Program-made: the position numbers and the translations under genes
Notes under the pieces: generated by a model
Told to the model about the DNA's origin: nothing
Seen by the model: only the letters and a program-made list of their open reading frames with translations
Database searches by the model: none
Source: a bacterium
Lineage (GTDB): Bacteria > SZUA-182
Reading direction: 5' to 3'
NCBI GenBank assembly: GCA_003230635.1
Contig: QIFF01000240.1
Span: 1-5,367 of the forward strand
DNA length: 5,367 bases
In this document: in pieces, positions 1 through 5,148 of the stretch
How the letters are laid out: each line of letters begins with the position of its first letter
How positions within the stretch are numbered: position 1 is the stretch's first letter

Positions 1-311
1 AGCCAAATCAGTAGCCGGGTCAAAAGAGGCGGGCGCCCTGCCCCGGAAATAAATTCCTCTTTTGGTTCTACTGTCTTTAACTTAGCTTTTGGCTCCAGGG
101 AATTGGTGCGCACTACCAGAAGGTCGGACGGCAACCCCTCCAGCAAAGAGCTGTCAGGGGTGGCATTGTCCTTGTAATATTCCTGCTTGACCGTCAAGAC
201 CACACTGCTCCAGCCCCAGTGCGGCAGGTGGCGGATGAAATTTACCATACGCATAACCCAGCCCGCCCCGCAGGGAGGAAAATAGTAAGAAATGAACATC
301 ACCTTGGGCAA
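1..311 (-). CDS. GT4-type glycosyltransferase, N-terminal part (cut by window edge)
   Basis: This is the first 103 codons of a gene that continues past the left edge. From a TTG start at 311-309 the product begins MPKVMFISYYFPPCGAG, the usual opening of GT-B fold family 4 glycosyltransferases: a first beta strand, then a Pro-rich and Gly-rich loop of the Rossmann-like N-domain. It is followed by a helix (residues about 18-30) and the strand WSSVVLTV. Such enzymes transfer a sugar from a nucleotide donor to a growing glycan or lipid acceptor on the cytoplasmic face; donor and acceptor cannot be told here, because the donor-binding C-domain is outside the window. The TTG start is preferred because GGGAGG (326-321) lies 9 nt upstream and the peptide from there matches the family opening. 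GTG (302-300) and ATG (299-297) are alternatives. The start is 5 bp after the radical SAM stop, so the two genes are probably coupled and belong to one surface-glycan operon. Confidence 0.85.
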   Translation of the reverse strand, partial: MPKVMFISYYFPPCGAGWVMRMVNFIRHLPHWGWSSVVLTVKQEYYKDNATPDSSLLEGLPSDLLVVRTNSLEPKAKLKTVEPKEEFISGAGRPPLLTRLLIW

Positions 312-316
312 GGGAA

Positions 317-1399
317 TTAACCTCCCGGCCAATTGATTAGTCTCCAGGCGGCCCGCAGCAGGCTGGGCCAGTGGCCGAGCATATTGGTATAGGCGGCATT
401 AGCCAGGGGGCAATAACAATCCCTCTGATAAATCTGCCGCTGCAATTCGCGGGCTGTTTTGCTGCCAAGCAGTCGTTTAAGGTCATAGTCATAGTCTCTT
501 AGATTCCCCATGCTTTCCGCCTTAATACAGCAGGGCCAGACGTCACCGTCAGGGGCAATCTGCACCGAGGCCAGGCCGGCATAACAGGGCAAAACCCGTC
601 TTTGCTCCTGGAGGACTTTTTTCACCATCTGGTAATACTCCAGGCGCAGGGCCTGGGTCAAGCGGCTGATACCCTTGAAGCGGCGTGACCTTATCTGCTG
701 CATTAAGAAGTCAATCGCCCGTACATAGTCGGCAGGAGCAGGAGCAATTGCCTCCCCCACTGTCCCCAGCTCTACCCGCTGCTCGGCGATTTCAGTAACA
801 TAGGAATCCGGCTCCAGTTTCATCAGCTCAGTGTAGATTCCTTCAAAATTATTAACATTGTAGCGGGAAATTACCGTATGAATCCCCAGGGTCAGATTGG
901 GCAGCTTTAACTGGCGCAGGGCCTGATAGGTGTCCAGGGCTTTTTGGTAATTACCCTTCACCCCTCTGATTTCGTCGTGCTTTTCCCCGATTTCATCCAG
1001 GGAGAGGTTTATGATAAAGCTGGTCTGCGGGCAGCGCTCAGCCAGGCGTTCCACTGTCAACGGAATGAGGTCAGTCAGCAGCCCGTTGGTGGGGATATTG
1101 ACAATCTTGGGGCAGCTGTAGCGGTAAAGAAGTTCTGCTATTTCTACGATGTCGCGCCGCAAAAAAGGCTCTCCCCCGCTGAAGGTCACCCAATAGGGTG
1201 CCTGGCCCCAGGATTGAAAAATCTTTTCGTACTCGGCTATGCTCAACTCCTGGCTGGTTTTCTCATAAACCCGGCAGGTCAGGCAGCGGGAATTACAGCG
1301 GTAAGTGAGGCTGATGGTATAGTTAAAGGGCAAAAAACAGGTCCGGAACAACTTGGGACTGACCTGGGCAAGCAAGATTTTGGGCAATAACTCAATCAT
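317..1399 (-). CDS. radical SAM protein with SPASM-like C-terminal cysteines
   Basis: A 360-residue radical SAM enzyme. The [4Fe-4S]-binding CxxxCxxC motif is CNSRCLTC (Cys35, Cys39, Cys42), and the SAM-binding GGEP follows at 75-78. Strand motifs NIPTNG (101-106) and INLSLDE (130-136) are those of the partial TIM barrel. The C-terminal part has cysteines at 272, 290, 291, 328 and 330, with the IAPDGDVWPCC block (281-291) typical of SPASM/Twitch domains that bind auxiliary iron-sulfur clusters. The substrate is not recognisable. Family members modify peptides, sugars or lipids, and the position between two glycosyltransferases favours a glycan or lipid-linked substrate; that is inference. The ATG at 1399 has only a weak Shine-Dalgarno (TTGGA, about 9 nt upstream), but the N-terminus places the cluster motif at a usual distance. 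The last codons carry the ribosome binding site of the downstream GT4 gene. Confidence 0.9.
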   Translation of the reverse strand: MIELLPKILLAQVSPKLFRTCFLPFNYTISLTYRCNSRCLTCRVYEKTSQELSIAEYEKIFQSWGQAPYWVTFSGGEPFLRRDIVEIAELLYRYSCPKIVNIPTNGLLTDLIPLTVERLAERCPQTSFIINLSLDEIGEKHDEIRGVKGNYQKALDTYQALRQLKLPNLTLGIHTVISRYNVNNFEGIYTELMKLEPDSYVTEIAEQRVELGTVGEAIAPAPADYVRAIDFLMQQIRSRRFKGISRLTQALRLEYYQMVKKVLQEQRRVLPCYAGLASVQIAPDGDVWPCCIKAESMGNLRDYDYDLKRLLGSKTARELQRQIYQRDCYCPLANAAYTNMLGHWPSLLRAAWRLINWPGG

Positions 1400-1421
1400 T
1401 GGGATTTATCCAAAGATTAGG

Positions 1422-1525
1422 AGCAAGTCCCTTAACTTCCTCTCCCCTTGGGGGAGAGGATTGAGGTGAGGGGGGACTTGCTTCATTTTCCCCTCACCCT
1501 GGCCCTCTCCCCAGAGGGGAGAGGG
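1422..1525. repeat. double stem-loop intergenic repeat (two inverted copies)
   Basis: Two inverted copies of a pyrimidine-rich palindromic repeat fill the gap between the GT2 and radical SAM genes. Copy A has the stem CCTCTCCCC (1439-1447) with GGGGAGAGG (1451-1459). Copy B has a perfect 10-bp stem, CCCTCTCCCC (1503-1512) with GGGGAGAGGG (1516-1525), and a 3-nt loop. Reverse-complemented, copy B (1490-1525) matches copy A (1438-1473) at about 28 of 36 positions by hand alignment, so the whole unit can also fold as one long cruciform. Copy A is further bracketed by AGCAAGTCCC (1422-1431) and GGGACTTGCT (1473-1482), a perfect 10-bp inverted pair. The family is widespread in bacterial genomes, where it is often mistranslated into peptides containing PLPQGER or LWGEGQGEG. 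No U-run follows, so it is a poor intrinsic terminator; it may act as an mRNA stabiliser or processing site between the two genes. Confidence 0.85.
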
Positions 1526-1532
1526 AACACTT

Positions 1533-2483
1533 TCATCTTGACAACTTCTTGGTGCTGCGGGCGATTTCCCACTGCACGGGGTTGCGCTTGGCAAAATGAA
1601 AGTCATAACCACCCAACAGGCGCGCCCAGGCTTCCAGGCCAATCACTCCCAGCGCCCAAAGGCTGCGTCTGGCATAGCCAAGCAGGCAATAGCTCAGCCA
1701 GCGGTAGCGCTTGCGCAGAAAAAGTCTCCGCAGGCGGCACAACTTGAGCACCATAACCTCCCCCAGTACCCGCCAGATCAGGCCCGTTCCCAAGGTAGAG
1801 GTGGCGTAACCCTGGCTGTGCTTAAGGTGCAGGTGCCCGTTGGCGATCCGCCGCCGCTGTTTGAGGAAATCAGCCACTGTCTGCGGCCCCTTGTTAAAAA
1901 CCAGGGCCTGGGGCACATAGACCAGCTTTAGCCCCTGCCGACTGATTAAGGCTTCCATACTGGCTTCATCCACCGCGGTATCGGTGGGGATTTGGGGTAT
2001 AATATTGCGGAAAGCCACCATCTCCCCCAGCTTGGGCTGGTGCCGGGCCAGCCGGTGGTGCAGCCGCCAGAGAAAATGGGCGGCATAGCCGATAAAATGG
2101 TGGGGATCGTTTAAGGGAATCGGGTGCGCCCCGGCCATCCCCACTTGAGGCTCTAAAAAAGGGGCCAGCAATTTCTGGCAGGTATCCCTTAAAGGCAGGG
2201 TGTCGGCACTCTCCAAAATCAGGATTTCGCCCTGCGCCTGCTCAAGAAAGGTGTTGACCGCCGAGGCTTTGCCCTGGCGCTGGGCTTGCTCAATCAGCTT
2301 GATTTTGGAATTTCTTTCCGAGTGAGCCTTTACAATGGACACTGTGCGGTCAGTGCAGCCGCTGGCCACCACAATGATTTCCTCAATGCGGATAGTCTCT
2401 TGCACCTGCCGGCTCAAGGCCTCCAGCAAGACCCCGATATTGGACTCCTCATTATAAGCCATAATCCCGATACTAACCAGCAT
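1533..2483 (-). CDS. family 2 glycosyltransferase (GT-A fold)
   Basis: A 316-residue inverting GT-A glycosyltransferase, likely making a surface glycan or glycolipid. The opening MLVSIGIMAYNEE (1-13) is the first strand and nucleotide-binding loop. SGCTDRT (41-47) is the usual DGSTD-like motif, and GKASAVN (71-77) follows. SADT (92-95) stands where most relatives have the metal-binding DxD. KLGEMVAFRN (151-160) and DEASMEA (172-178) are acceptor-side and catalytic-base motifs, and QRRRIANGHL (209-218) corresponds to the QxxRW region. The C-terminus is basic and amphipathic rather than clearly membrane-spanning. The frame stays open 87 codons further upstream, but that stretch is repeat DNA. 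Of two close ATGs (2489 and 2483), the second is chosen because GGAG sits 6 nt before it but directly abuts the first. It is first in the minus-strand set with the radical SAM and GT4 genes, 133 bp from the former. Donor and acceptor sugars cannot be told. Confidence 0.9.
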   Translation of the reverse strand: MLVSIGIMAYNEESNIGVLLEALSRQVQETIRIEEIIVVASGCTDRTVSIVKAHSERNSKIKLIEQAQRQGKASAVNTFLEQAQGEILILESADTLPLRDTCQKLLAPFLEPQVGMAGAHPIPLNDPHHFIGYAAHFLWRLHHRLARHQPKLGEMVAFRNIIPQIPTDTAVDEASMEALISRQGLKLVYVPQALVFNKGPQTVADFLKQRRRIANGHLHLKHSQGYATSTLGTGLIWRVLGEVMVLKLCRLRRLFLRKRYRWLSYCLLGYARRSLWALGVIGLEAWARLLGGYDFHFAKRNPVQWEIARSTKKLSR

Positions 2484-2510
2484 GCTCATCTCCAATGTAG
2501 CGGCTACCCT

Positions 2511-2542
2511 AAAAAGCGGGCGGGCGCAAGACCCGCTCCTAC
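2511..2542 (-). repeat. GC-rich repeat with terminator-like hairpin in the GT2 leader
   Basis: The 27-nt repeat (2516-2542) read on the minus strand starts GTAGGAGCGGGTCTTGCG and matches the left half of the repeat at 4451-4477 at 22 of 27 positions. It folds as AGCGGG (2537-2532) with CCCGCT (2520-2515), or alternatively as GCGGG with CCCGC (2524-2520). A run of five T (2515-2511) follows on the minus strand, giving the shape of a weak intrinsic terminator between any upstream promoter and the GT2 start at 2483. No minus-strand gene ends here, so it is either an attenuator-like accident or only a dispersed repeat. Confidence 0.6.
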
Positions 2543-2586
2543 CAGCCTCCTCTCCAATAGTATCAGCTAAAAAGAAATTTGGAAAG

Positions 2587-2605
2587 CCCTCTTTATAAAA
2601 GGGGG
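2587..2605. repeat. short palindromic repeat, CCCTCTTT / AAAGGGGG stem
   Basis: CCCTCTTT (2587-2594) pairs with AAAGGGGG (2598-2605) around a 3-nt loop; the single non-Watson-Crick position is a G-U wobble in a plus-strand RNA. It resembles a common dispersed repeat that is often mistranslated as PPFYKEG. It lies just left of the rsmD promoter. Confidence 0.55.
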
Positions 2606-2619
2606 GTGACAATTGACAG
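2592..2619 (-). promoter_or_regulatory. possible divergent promoter for the GT2 gene
   Basis: On the minus strand CTGTCA (2619-2614) and TATAAA (2597-2592) are separated by 16 bp. The -35 element would overlap that of the plus-strand rsmD promoter, giving back-to-back divergent promoters. The -10 sits in the loop of a dispersed repeat and could be coincidental. Confidence 0.3.
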
Positions 2620-2641
2620 ATAATCCAACATCTATTATTAT
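2613..2641 (+). promoter_or_regulatory. sigma-70-type promoter for rsmD
   Basis: A consensus -35 TTGACA (2613-2618) and a near-consensus -10 TATTAT (2636-2641) are separated by exactly 17 bp. The start of transcription would be near 2648, giving a leader of about 118 nt before the rsmD ATG at 2766. The -10 touches the left end of the inverted repeat at 2641-2761, so the transcript would begin inside the left arm of that element. Confidence 0.65.
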
Positions 2642-2761
2642 AAGGGTGCCTTGAAAAATGAGAATTTTCGTTCAAGATCAAGGCATGCGAAAAATTTAAC
2701 CGCAGGCATATGTTTGATATTCCGAGGATTAAAGAAAAGGCCAATTTTCAAGGTGCCCTTA
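2641..2761. repeat. MITE-like imperfect inverted repeat upstream of rsmD
   Basis: A 121-bp element has terminal arms 2641-2657 and 2745-2761 that pair over 17 positions: 15 Watson-Crick plus two G-U wobbles, if transcribed on the plus strand. A smaller central stem, GGCATAT (2705-2711) with ATATTCC (2717-2723), has one mismatch; TTTAA and TTAAA flank it. The left side is longer than the right: sequence at about 2660-2690 has no partner, as if the right arm had lost some 20 bp. The ends read TA-AGGG and CCCT-TA, compatible with a TA target duplication of IS630/Tc1-type elements. No open frame lies inside. It ends 4 bp before the rsmD start codon. Confidence 0.7.
2750..2755 (+). promoter_or_regulatory. 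rsmD ribosome binding site inside the repeat arm
   Basis: AAGGTG lies 10 nt before the ATG at 2766 and is the only Shine-Dalgarno-like match there. It is wholly within the right arm of the 2641-2761 inverted repeat, so folding of the leader onto the left arm would hide it. Confidence 0.55.
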
Positions 2762-2765
2762 AGCT

Positions 2766-3320
2766 ATGCGAATCATTGCCGGGAGTGTTAGAGGACGCAA
2801 GCTGAAATCGCCGCGCGGGAACAATATTCGTCCCACTTCAGATAAGGTGCGGGAGGCCCTTTTCAATATTCTGGGCACGGCTGTCGGGGGTGCTGATTTT
2901 CTGGATTTATTCGCCGGCAGCGGCGCTGTGGGGCTGGAGGCGCTCAGCCGTGGAGCCAGGGTAACCATGGTGGAAAAAAGCCCTGTTGCACTGGCTTTGT
3001 TGAAAGCGAATCTGACAAACTGCGGGTTTGAGAATAATTTCCAATTAGTGACTGGGGACGCCCTGCACTTTGTGCAGCGGCTGGCCAAATCCCCTCCTGT
3101 TCCCACCTACGACTTTATCTTTGCCGACCCTCCTTATGCCTCAGCCCTTGCCGACAGCCTGCTTTCGGAGTTGGCCTCCAACAGTTTGAGTCCCGATGGC
3201 TGGCTAATTATAGAACACCGCACCCGCCAGCGGCCAAATTGCTCAGACACAACATGGGAGAAAAAACGAGAGGCTGTTTATGGGAGAACGGCTTTGTCGT
3301 TTTATCGGGCAAAAATATAG
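2766..3320 (+). CDS. rsmD: 16S rRNA (guanine(966)-N2)-methyltransferase RsmD
   Basis: A 184-residue SAM-dependent methyltransferase, the normal length for RsmD. The enzyme methylates N2 of guanine 966 (E. coli numbering) of 16S rRNA in the assembling small subunit. Family marks in order: the opening MRIIAGSVRGRKL (1-13); RPTSDKVREALFNIL (22-36), diagnostic for RsmD; motif I FLDLFAGSGAVGLEAL (45-60), which binds SAM; the acidic end of strand 2 at Glu70; and the catalytic DPPY (121-124). The C-terminal strand LSFYRAKI closes the fold. The ATG at 2766 fits the family start exactly. In many Firmicutes rsmD is followed by coaD; here it stands alone, convergent with secF, with repeat DNA on both sides. 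Its own promoter and an unusual leader lie at 2613-2765. Confidence 0.95.
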   Translation: MRIIAGSVRGRKLKSPRGNNIRPTSDKVREALFNILGTAVGGADFLDLFAGSGAVGLEALSRGARVTMVEKSPVALALLKANLTNCGFENNFQLVTGDALHFVQRLAKSPPVPTYDFIFADPPYASALADSLLSELASNSLSPDGWLIIEHRTRQRPNCSDTTWEKKREAVYGRTALSFYRAKI

Positions 3321-3346
3321 CTATCAGCGGGAGTGGAGAAACCCAC

Positions 3347-3442
3347 TGTCATTGCGAGCGATAGCGAAGCAATCCCTGCTTTCGCAGGGACAAGCCTCAT
3401 GTTGATAGATTGCTTAGTCGGCTGCGCCTCCTCGCAATGACA
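3347..3442. repeat. dispersed palindromic repeat between rsmD and secF
   Basis: A 96-bp element is bounded by a perfect 12-bp inverted repeat, TGTCATTGCGAG (3347-3358) and CTCGCAATGACA (3431-3442). Inside, CGAAGCAATC (3365-3374) is matched by GATTGCTTAG (3408-3417) at 9 of 10 positions. There is also an independent perfect hairpin, TCCCTGC (3373-3379) with GCAGGGA (3384-3390) around a 4-nt loop. This is a member of a very widespread bacterial repeat family recognised by its TCATTGCGAG ends. No coding capacity; it sits between two convergent genes. Confidence 0.85.
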
Positions 3443-3464
3443 AAGAAGGTGGGCATAGCCCACC
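3441..3464 (-). terminator. hairpin directly after secF, possible terminator
   Basis: GGTGGGC (3448-3454) and GCCCACC (3458-3464) form a perfect 7-bp stem with a 3-nt loop. It starts at the base after the secF stop codon and is followed on the minus strand by TTCTTT. The U-tract is interrupted, so it is a weak intrinsic terminator at best, and the hairpin resembles yet another dispersed repeat (GTAGGGTGGGC). Confidence 0.45.
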
Positions 3465-4424
3465 CTACTTCTTCATCAAAGAACTCAGTCTTTTTTTGTC
3501 TGCCAGGGAGGAGGTTTTGCCACGCTTTTGGAACAGGTTGTGCCAGGTAAAAACAATCGGGCTGGCAATAAAAATGGAGGAATAGGTCCCTACCAGCACC
3601 CCAATGGTGAGGGCGAAGGCAAAGTCATGGATTACCTCTCCCCCCAAGAAGAGGAGGGTGGCGGTAACCATCAGGGTAGTCAAAGAGGTGAGAATGGTGC
3701 GGCTCAGGGTTTGATTAATGCTGGTGTTCAAAACCTGGACATAGCTTTCCTTGCGCATCAGACGCAGGTTTTCGCGGAAGCGGTCAAAAACCACGATTGT
3801 ATCGTTAATGGAATATCCGGCAATAGTCAACAAGGCCGCTACCACGGATAAGGTAATTTCCTTGTCGGTAATTGAGAAGATGCCCAAGGTGATGATAATG
3901 TCATGCATAATGGCAATTACCGCAGCCACGGCGAATTTCAATTCAAAGCGCCAGGCGACGTAAAGCAACATTCCCAGCATGGCATAGGCAATTGCCAGCA
4001 GGCCCTTTTGCCGCAGCTCCTTGCCCACTTTGGGGCCTACCATTTCCACCCGCCGTACATCCAGCTTATTATCCTTAAAACTGGTACGGAAGGTTTCGGC
4101 AATTTTCTCGCCCAAACCCTTGAGGCTGGAACTGGACTTCTCAACCCGGATCAGGACTTCCCCCTGACCCTTCTCCCCCAATTCCTGGATTAAATAATCC
4201 CCTAGCTGCAAGCCATCCAGGGTTTGGCGCATCTGTTTCAGGGATACAGGCTTTTCAAACCTTAACTGCACCAGGGTGCCGCCGGTAAAGTCAATCCCAT
4301 AGTTGGGGCCGCCCTTGACAACCAGGGAAGTAATCCCGGCCGCAATCAGCAAAGCTGAAATCGCCAGGGCTATGTAACGGTGCCGGATGAAATCAAAATG
4401 GGGCAGTTTGCTGATAAATTTCAT
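3465..4424 (-). CDS. secF: protein translocase subunit SecF
   Basis: A 319-residue SecF, the RND-like membrane partner of SecD that uses the proton or sodium gradient to help pull secreted proteins through SecYEG. Residues 17-37 form the first membrane helix. The periplasmic or extracellular P4 domain follows (about 38-138), with GIDFTGG (43-49) near its start and VGPKVGKEL (129-137) near its end. Five more helices follow at about 141-158, 164-184, 190-212, 243-262 and 266-292. The conserved helix-4 motif AGYSINDTIVVFDRFREN (202-219) and the NTSINQTLSRTI block (233-244) are intact. The tail is short and basic. The frame is open 33 codons further upstream, but those codons are repeat DNA; ATG 4424 is preferred because GGAG lies 5 nt before it and the product then begins MKFISK. 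SecD is normally next to it and is absent here. The upstream neighbour is an M50 peptidase 88 bp away. Confidence 0.95.
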   Translation of the reverse strand: MKFISKLPHFDFIRHRYIALAISALLIAAGITSLVVKGGPNYGIDFTGGTLVQLRFEKPVSLKQMRQTLDGLQLGDYLIQELGEKGQGEVLIRVEKSSSSLKGLGEKIAETFRTSFKDNKLDVRRVEMVGPKVGKELRQKGLLAIAYAMLGMLLYVAWRFELKFAVAAVIAIMHDIIITLGIFSITDKEITLSVVAALLTIAGYSINDTIVVFDRFRENLRLMRKESYVQVLNTSINQTLSRTILTSLTTLMVTATLLFLGGEVIHDFAFALTIGVLVGTYSSIFIASPIVFTWHNLFQKRGKTSSLADKKRLSSLMKK

Positions 4425-4448
4425 GTTTTCTCCAAATACTGTTTGGAT

Positions 4449-4510
4449 ATGTAGGGGCGGGGCTTGTCCCCGCCCGAAAGAGCGGGAGGGCACAAGGCCC
4501 TCCCCTACAT
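4449..4510. repeat. two-hairpin GC-rich repeat between the M50 gene and secF
   Basis: A 62-bp element is bounded by the perfect 9-bp inverted repeat ATGTAGGGG (4449-4457) and CCCCTACAT (4502-4510). Inside are two perfect 8-bp hairpins: GGGCGGGG with CCCCGCCC (4455-4462 and 4468-4475), and GGGAGGGC with GCCCTCCC (4484-4491 and 4497-4504). Each has a 5-nt loop, giving a REP/BIME-like layout. There is no T-run for intrinsic termination. It fills most of the 88-bp gap and may damp read-through into secF or protect the upstream mRNA end; that is inference. Confidence 0.85.
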
Positions 4511-4512
4511 TT

Positions 4513-5148
4513 TTACCCCCCAAGAAAGAGGCTGATTGCTCCCCTAATTAAAGGGAAAAGAAAAAAATCCAGGGCATTGCTGAAAACCAGCAACAAAAGG
4601 ATTAAAAAACCATAGGGTTCCAGACGGGCAAAGCTGCTTGCCTGCTGGGAGGGCAGCAAGCCGGTCAAAATACGCCCCCCGTCCAGCGGGGGAACCGGAA
4701 TAAGATTAAAAATCGCCAGGGCCACATTGATACTGACACTAATCTGGGCCATCAAAAAGAGGGGGAAAATTACCTTGACCCCCAGGCCGGTTGGTTGAAG
4801 AAAGCCTTTCAGCAGATGAAAGGCTGCGGTGCTGCCGACAGCCAGAACCAGGTTGGCGCCAGGGCCGGCCAAAGCCACCCACATCATGTCCTGGCGGGGA
4901 CGCTGGAAGTTATGATAATTAACCGGTACCGGCTTGGCCCAGCCAATCAAACGGGTCATGACAAAGACCAGGGTGCCCACCACGTCCAGGTGCTTTAAGG
5001 GGTTTAAGGTCAAGCGCCCTGCCAAACGGGCAGTGGGGTCCCCCAATTTGTCGGCTACCCAGCCGTGGCAAAACTCGTGAAAGGTAATCGCCAGCAAAAT
5101 CGGCGGGATCATGATCACCACCTGTTGGGCGTCAGATAGAAAGTTCAT
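4513..5148 (-). CDS. site-2 protease family (M50) membrane metallopeptidase
   Basis: A 211-residue integral membrane zinc peptidase of the short, PDZ-less site-2 protease class. The zinc ligands and catalytic base are in HEFCH (His24, Glu25, His28) within the first membrane segment. The third ligand is Asp156 in NLIPVPPLDGGRI (148-160), the classic NPxPPLDGG-like motif. GDPTARLAGRLTLNPLKHLD (37-56) is the conserved amphipathic stretch after the active-site helix, and GWAKPVPVN (69-77) and ALAGPGANL (92-100) are also typical. Hydrophobic segments lie at about 10-27, 53-70, 90-113, 124-148 and 180-200. Such enzymes cut substrates within the membrane; the substrate here is unknown. Its ATG overlaps the stop of the dehydrogenase gene (ATGA), which predicts translational coupling. 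Length and motifs are complete, so it should be active. Confidence 0.93.
   Translation of the reverse strand: MNFLSDAQQVVIMIPPILLAITFHEFCHGWVADKLGDPTARLAGRLTLNPLKHLDVVGTLVFVMTRLIGWAKPVPVNYHNFQRPRQDMMWVALAGPGANLVLAVGSTAAFHLLKGFLQPTGLGVKVIFPLFLMAQISVSINVALAIFNLIPVPPLDGGRILTGLLPSQQASSFARLEPYGFLILLLLVFSNALDFFLFPLIRGAISLFLGG

Noticed and set aside
944..1390. 148-codon plus-strand frame opposite the radical SAM gene
   Set aside because: It is antisense to a gene with clear catalytic motifs and has no recognisable domain or ribosome binding site of its own.
1406..1747. Short open frames on both strands over the 1422-1525 repeat
   Set aside because: They translate the repeat and the antisense of the GT2 3' end, with the peptide signatures of a mistranslated dispersed repeat.
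2484..2744. Upstream extension of the GT2 frame by 87 codons
   Set aside because: The extra codons translate two dispersed repeats and show no glycosyltransferase character. ATG 2483 has a GGAG at 6-nt spacing and starts at the family's first strand.
2759..3106. 115-codon minus-strand frame opposite rsmD
   Set aside because: It is antisense to a well-supported rsmD and has low-complexity, motif-free composition.
3347..3442. CRISPR-like or tRNA-like structure
   Set aside because: There is a single palindromic unit with no repeat-spacer periodicity and no cloverleaf or anticodon arm. It fits a known type of dispersed palindromic repeat.
3528..4193. Plus-strand frames opposite secF
   Set aside because: They are shadows of secF with no domain; the minus-strand frame carries all SecF motifs.
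4425..4523. Upstream extension of the secF frame by 33 codons
   Set aside because: These codons are the translated 4449-4510 repeat. ATG 4424 has a good Shine-Dalgarno and gives a normal SecF N-terminus.
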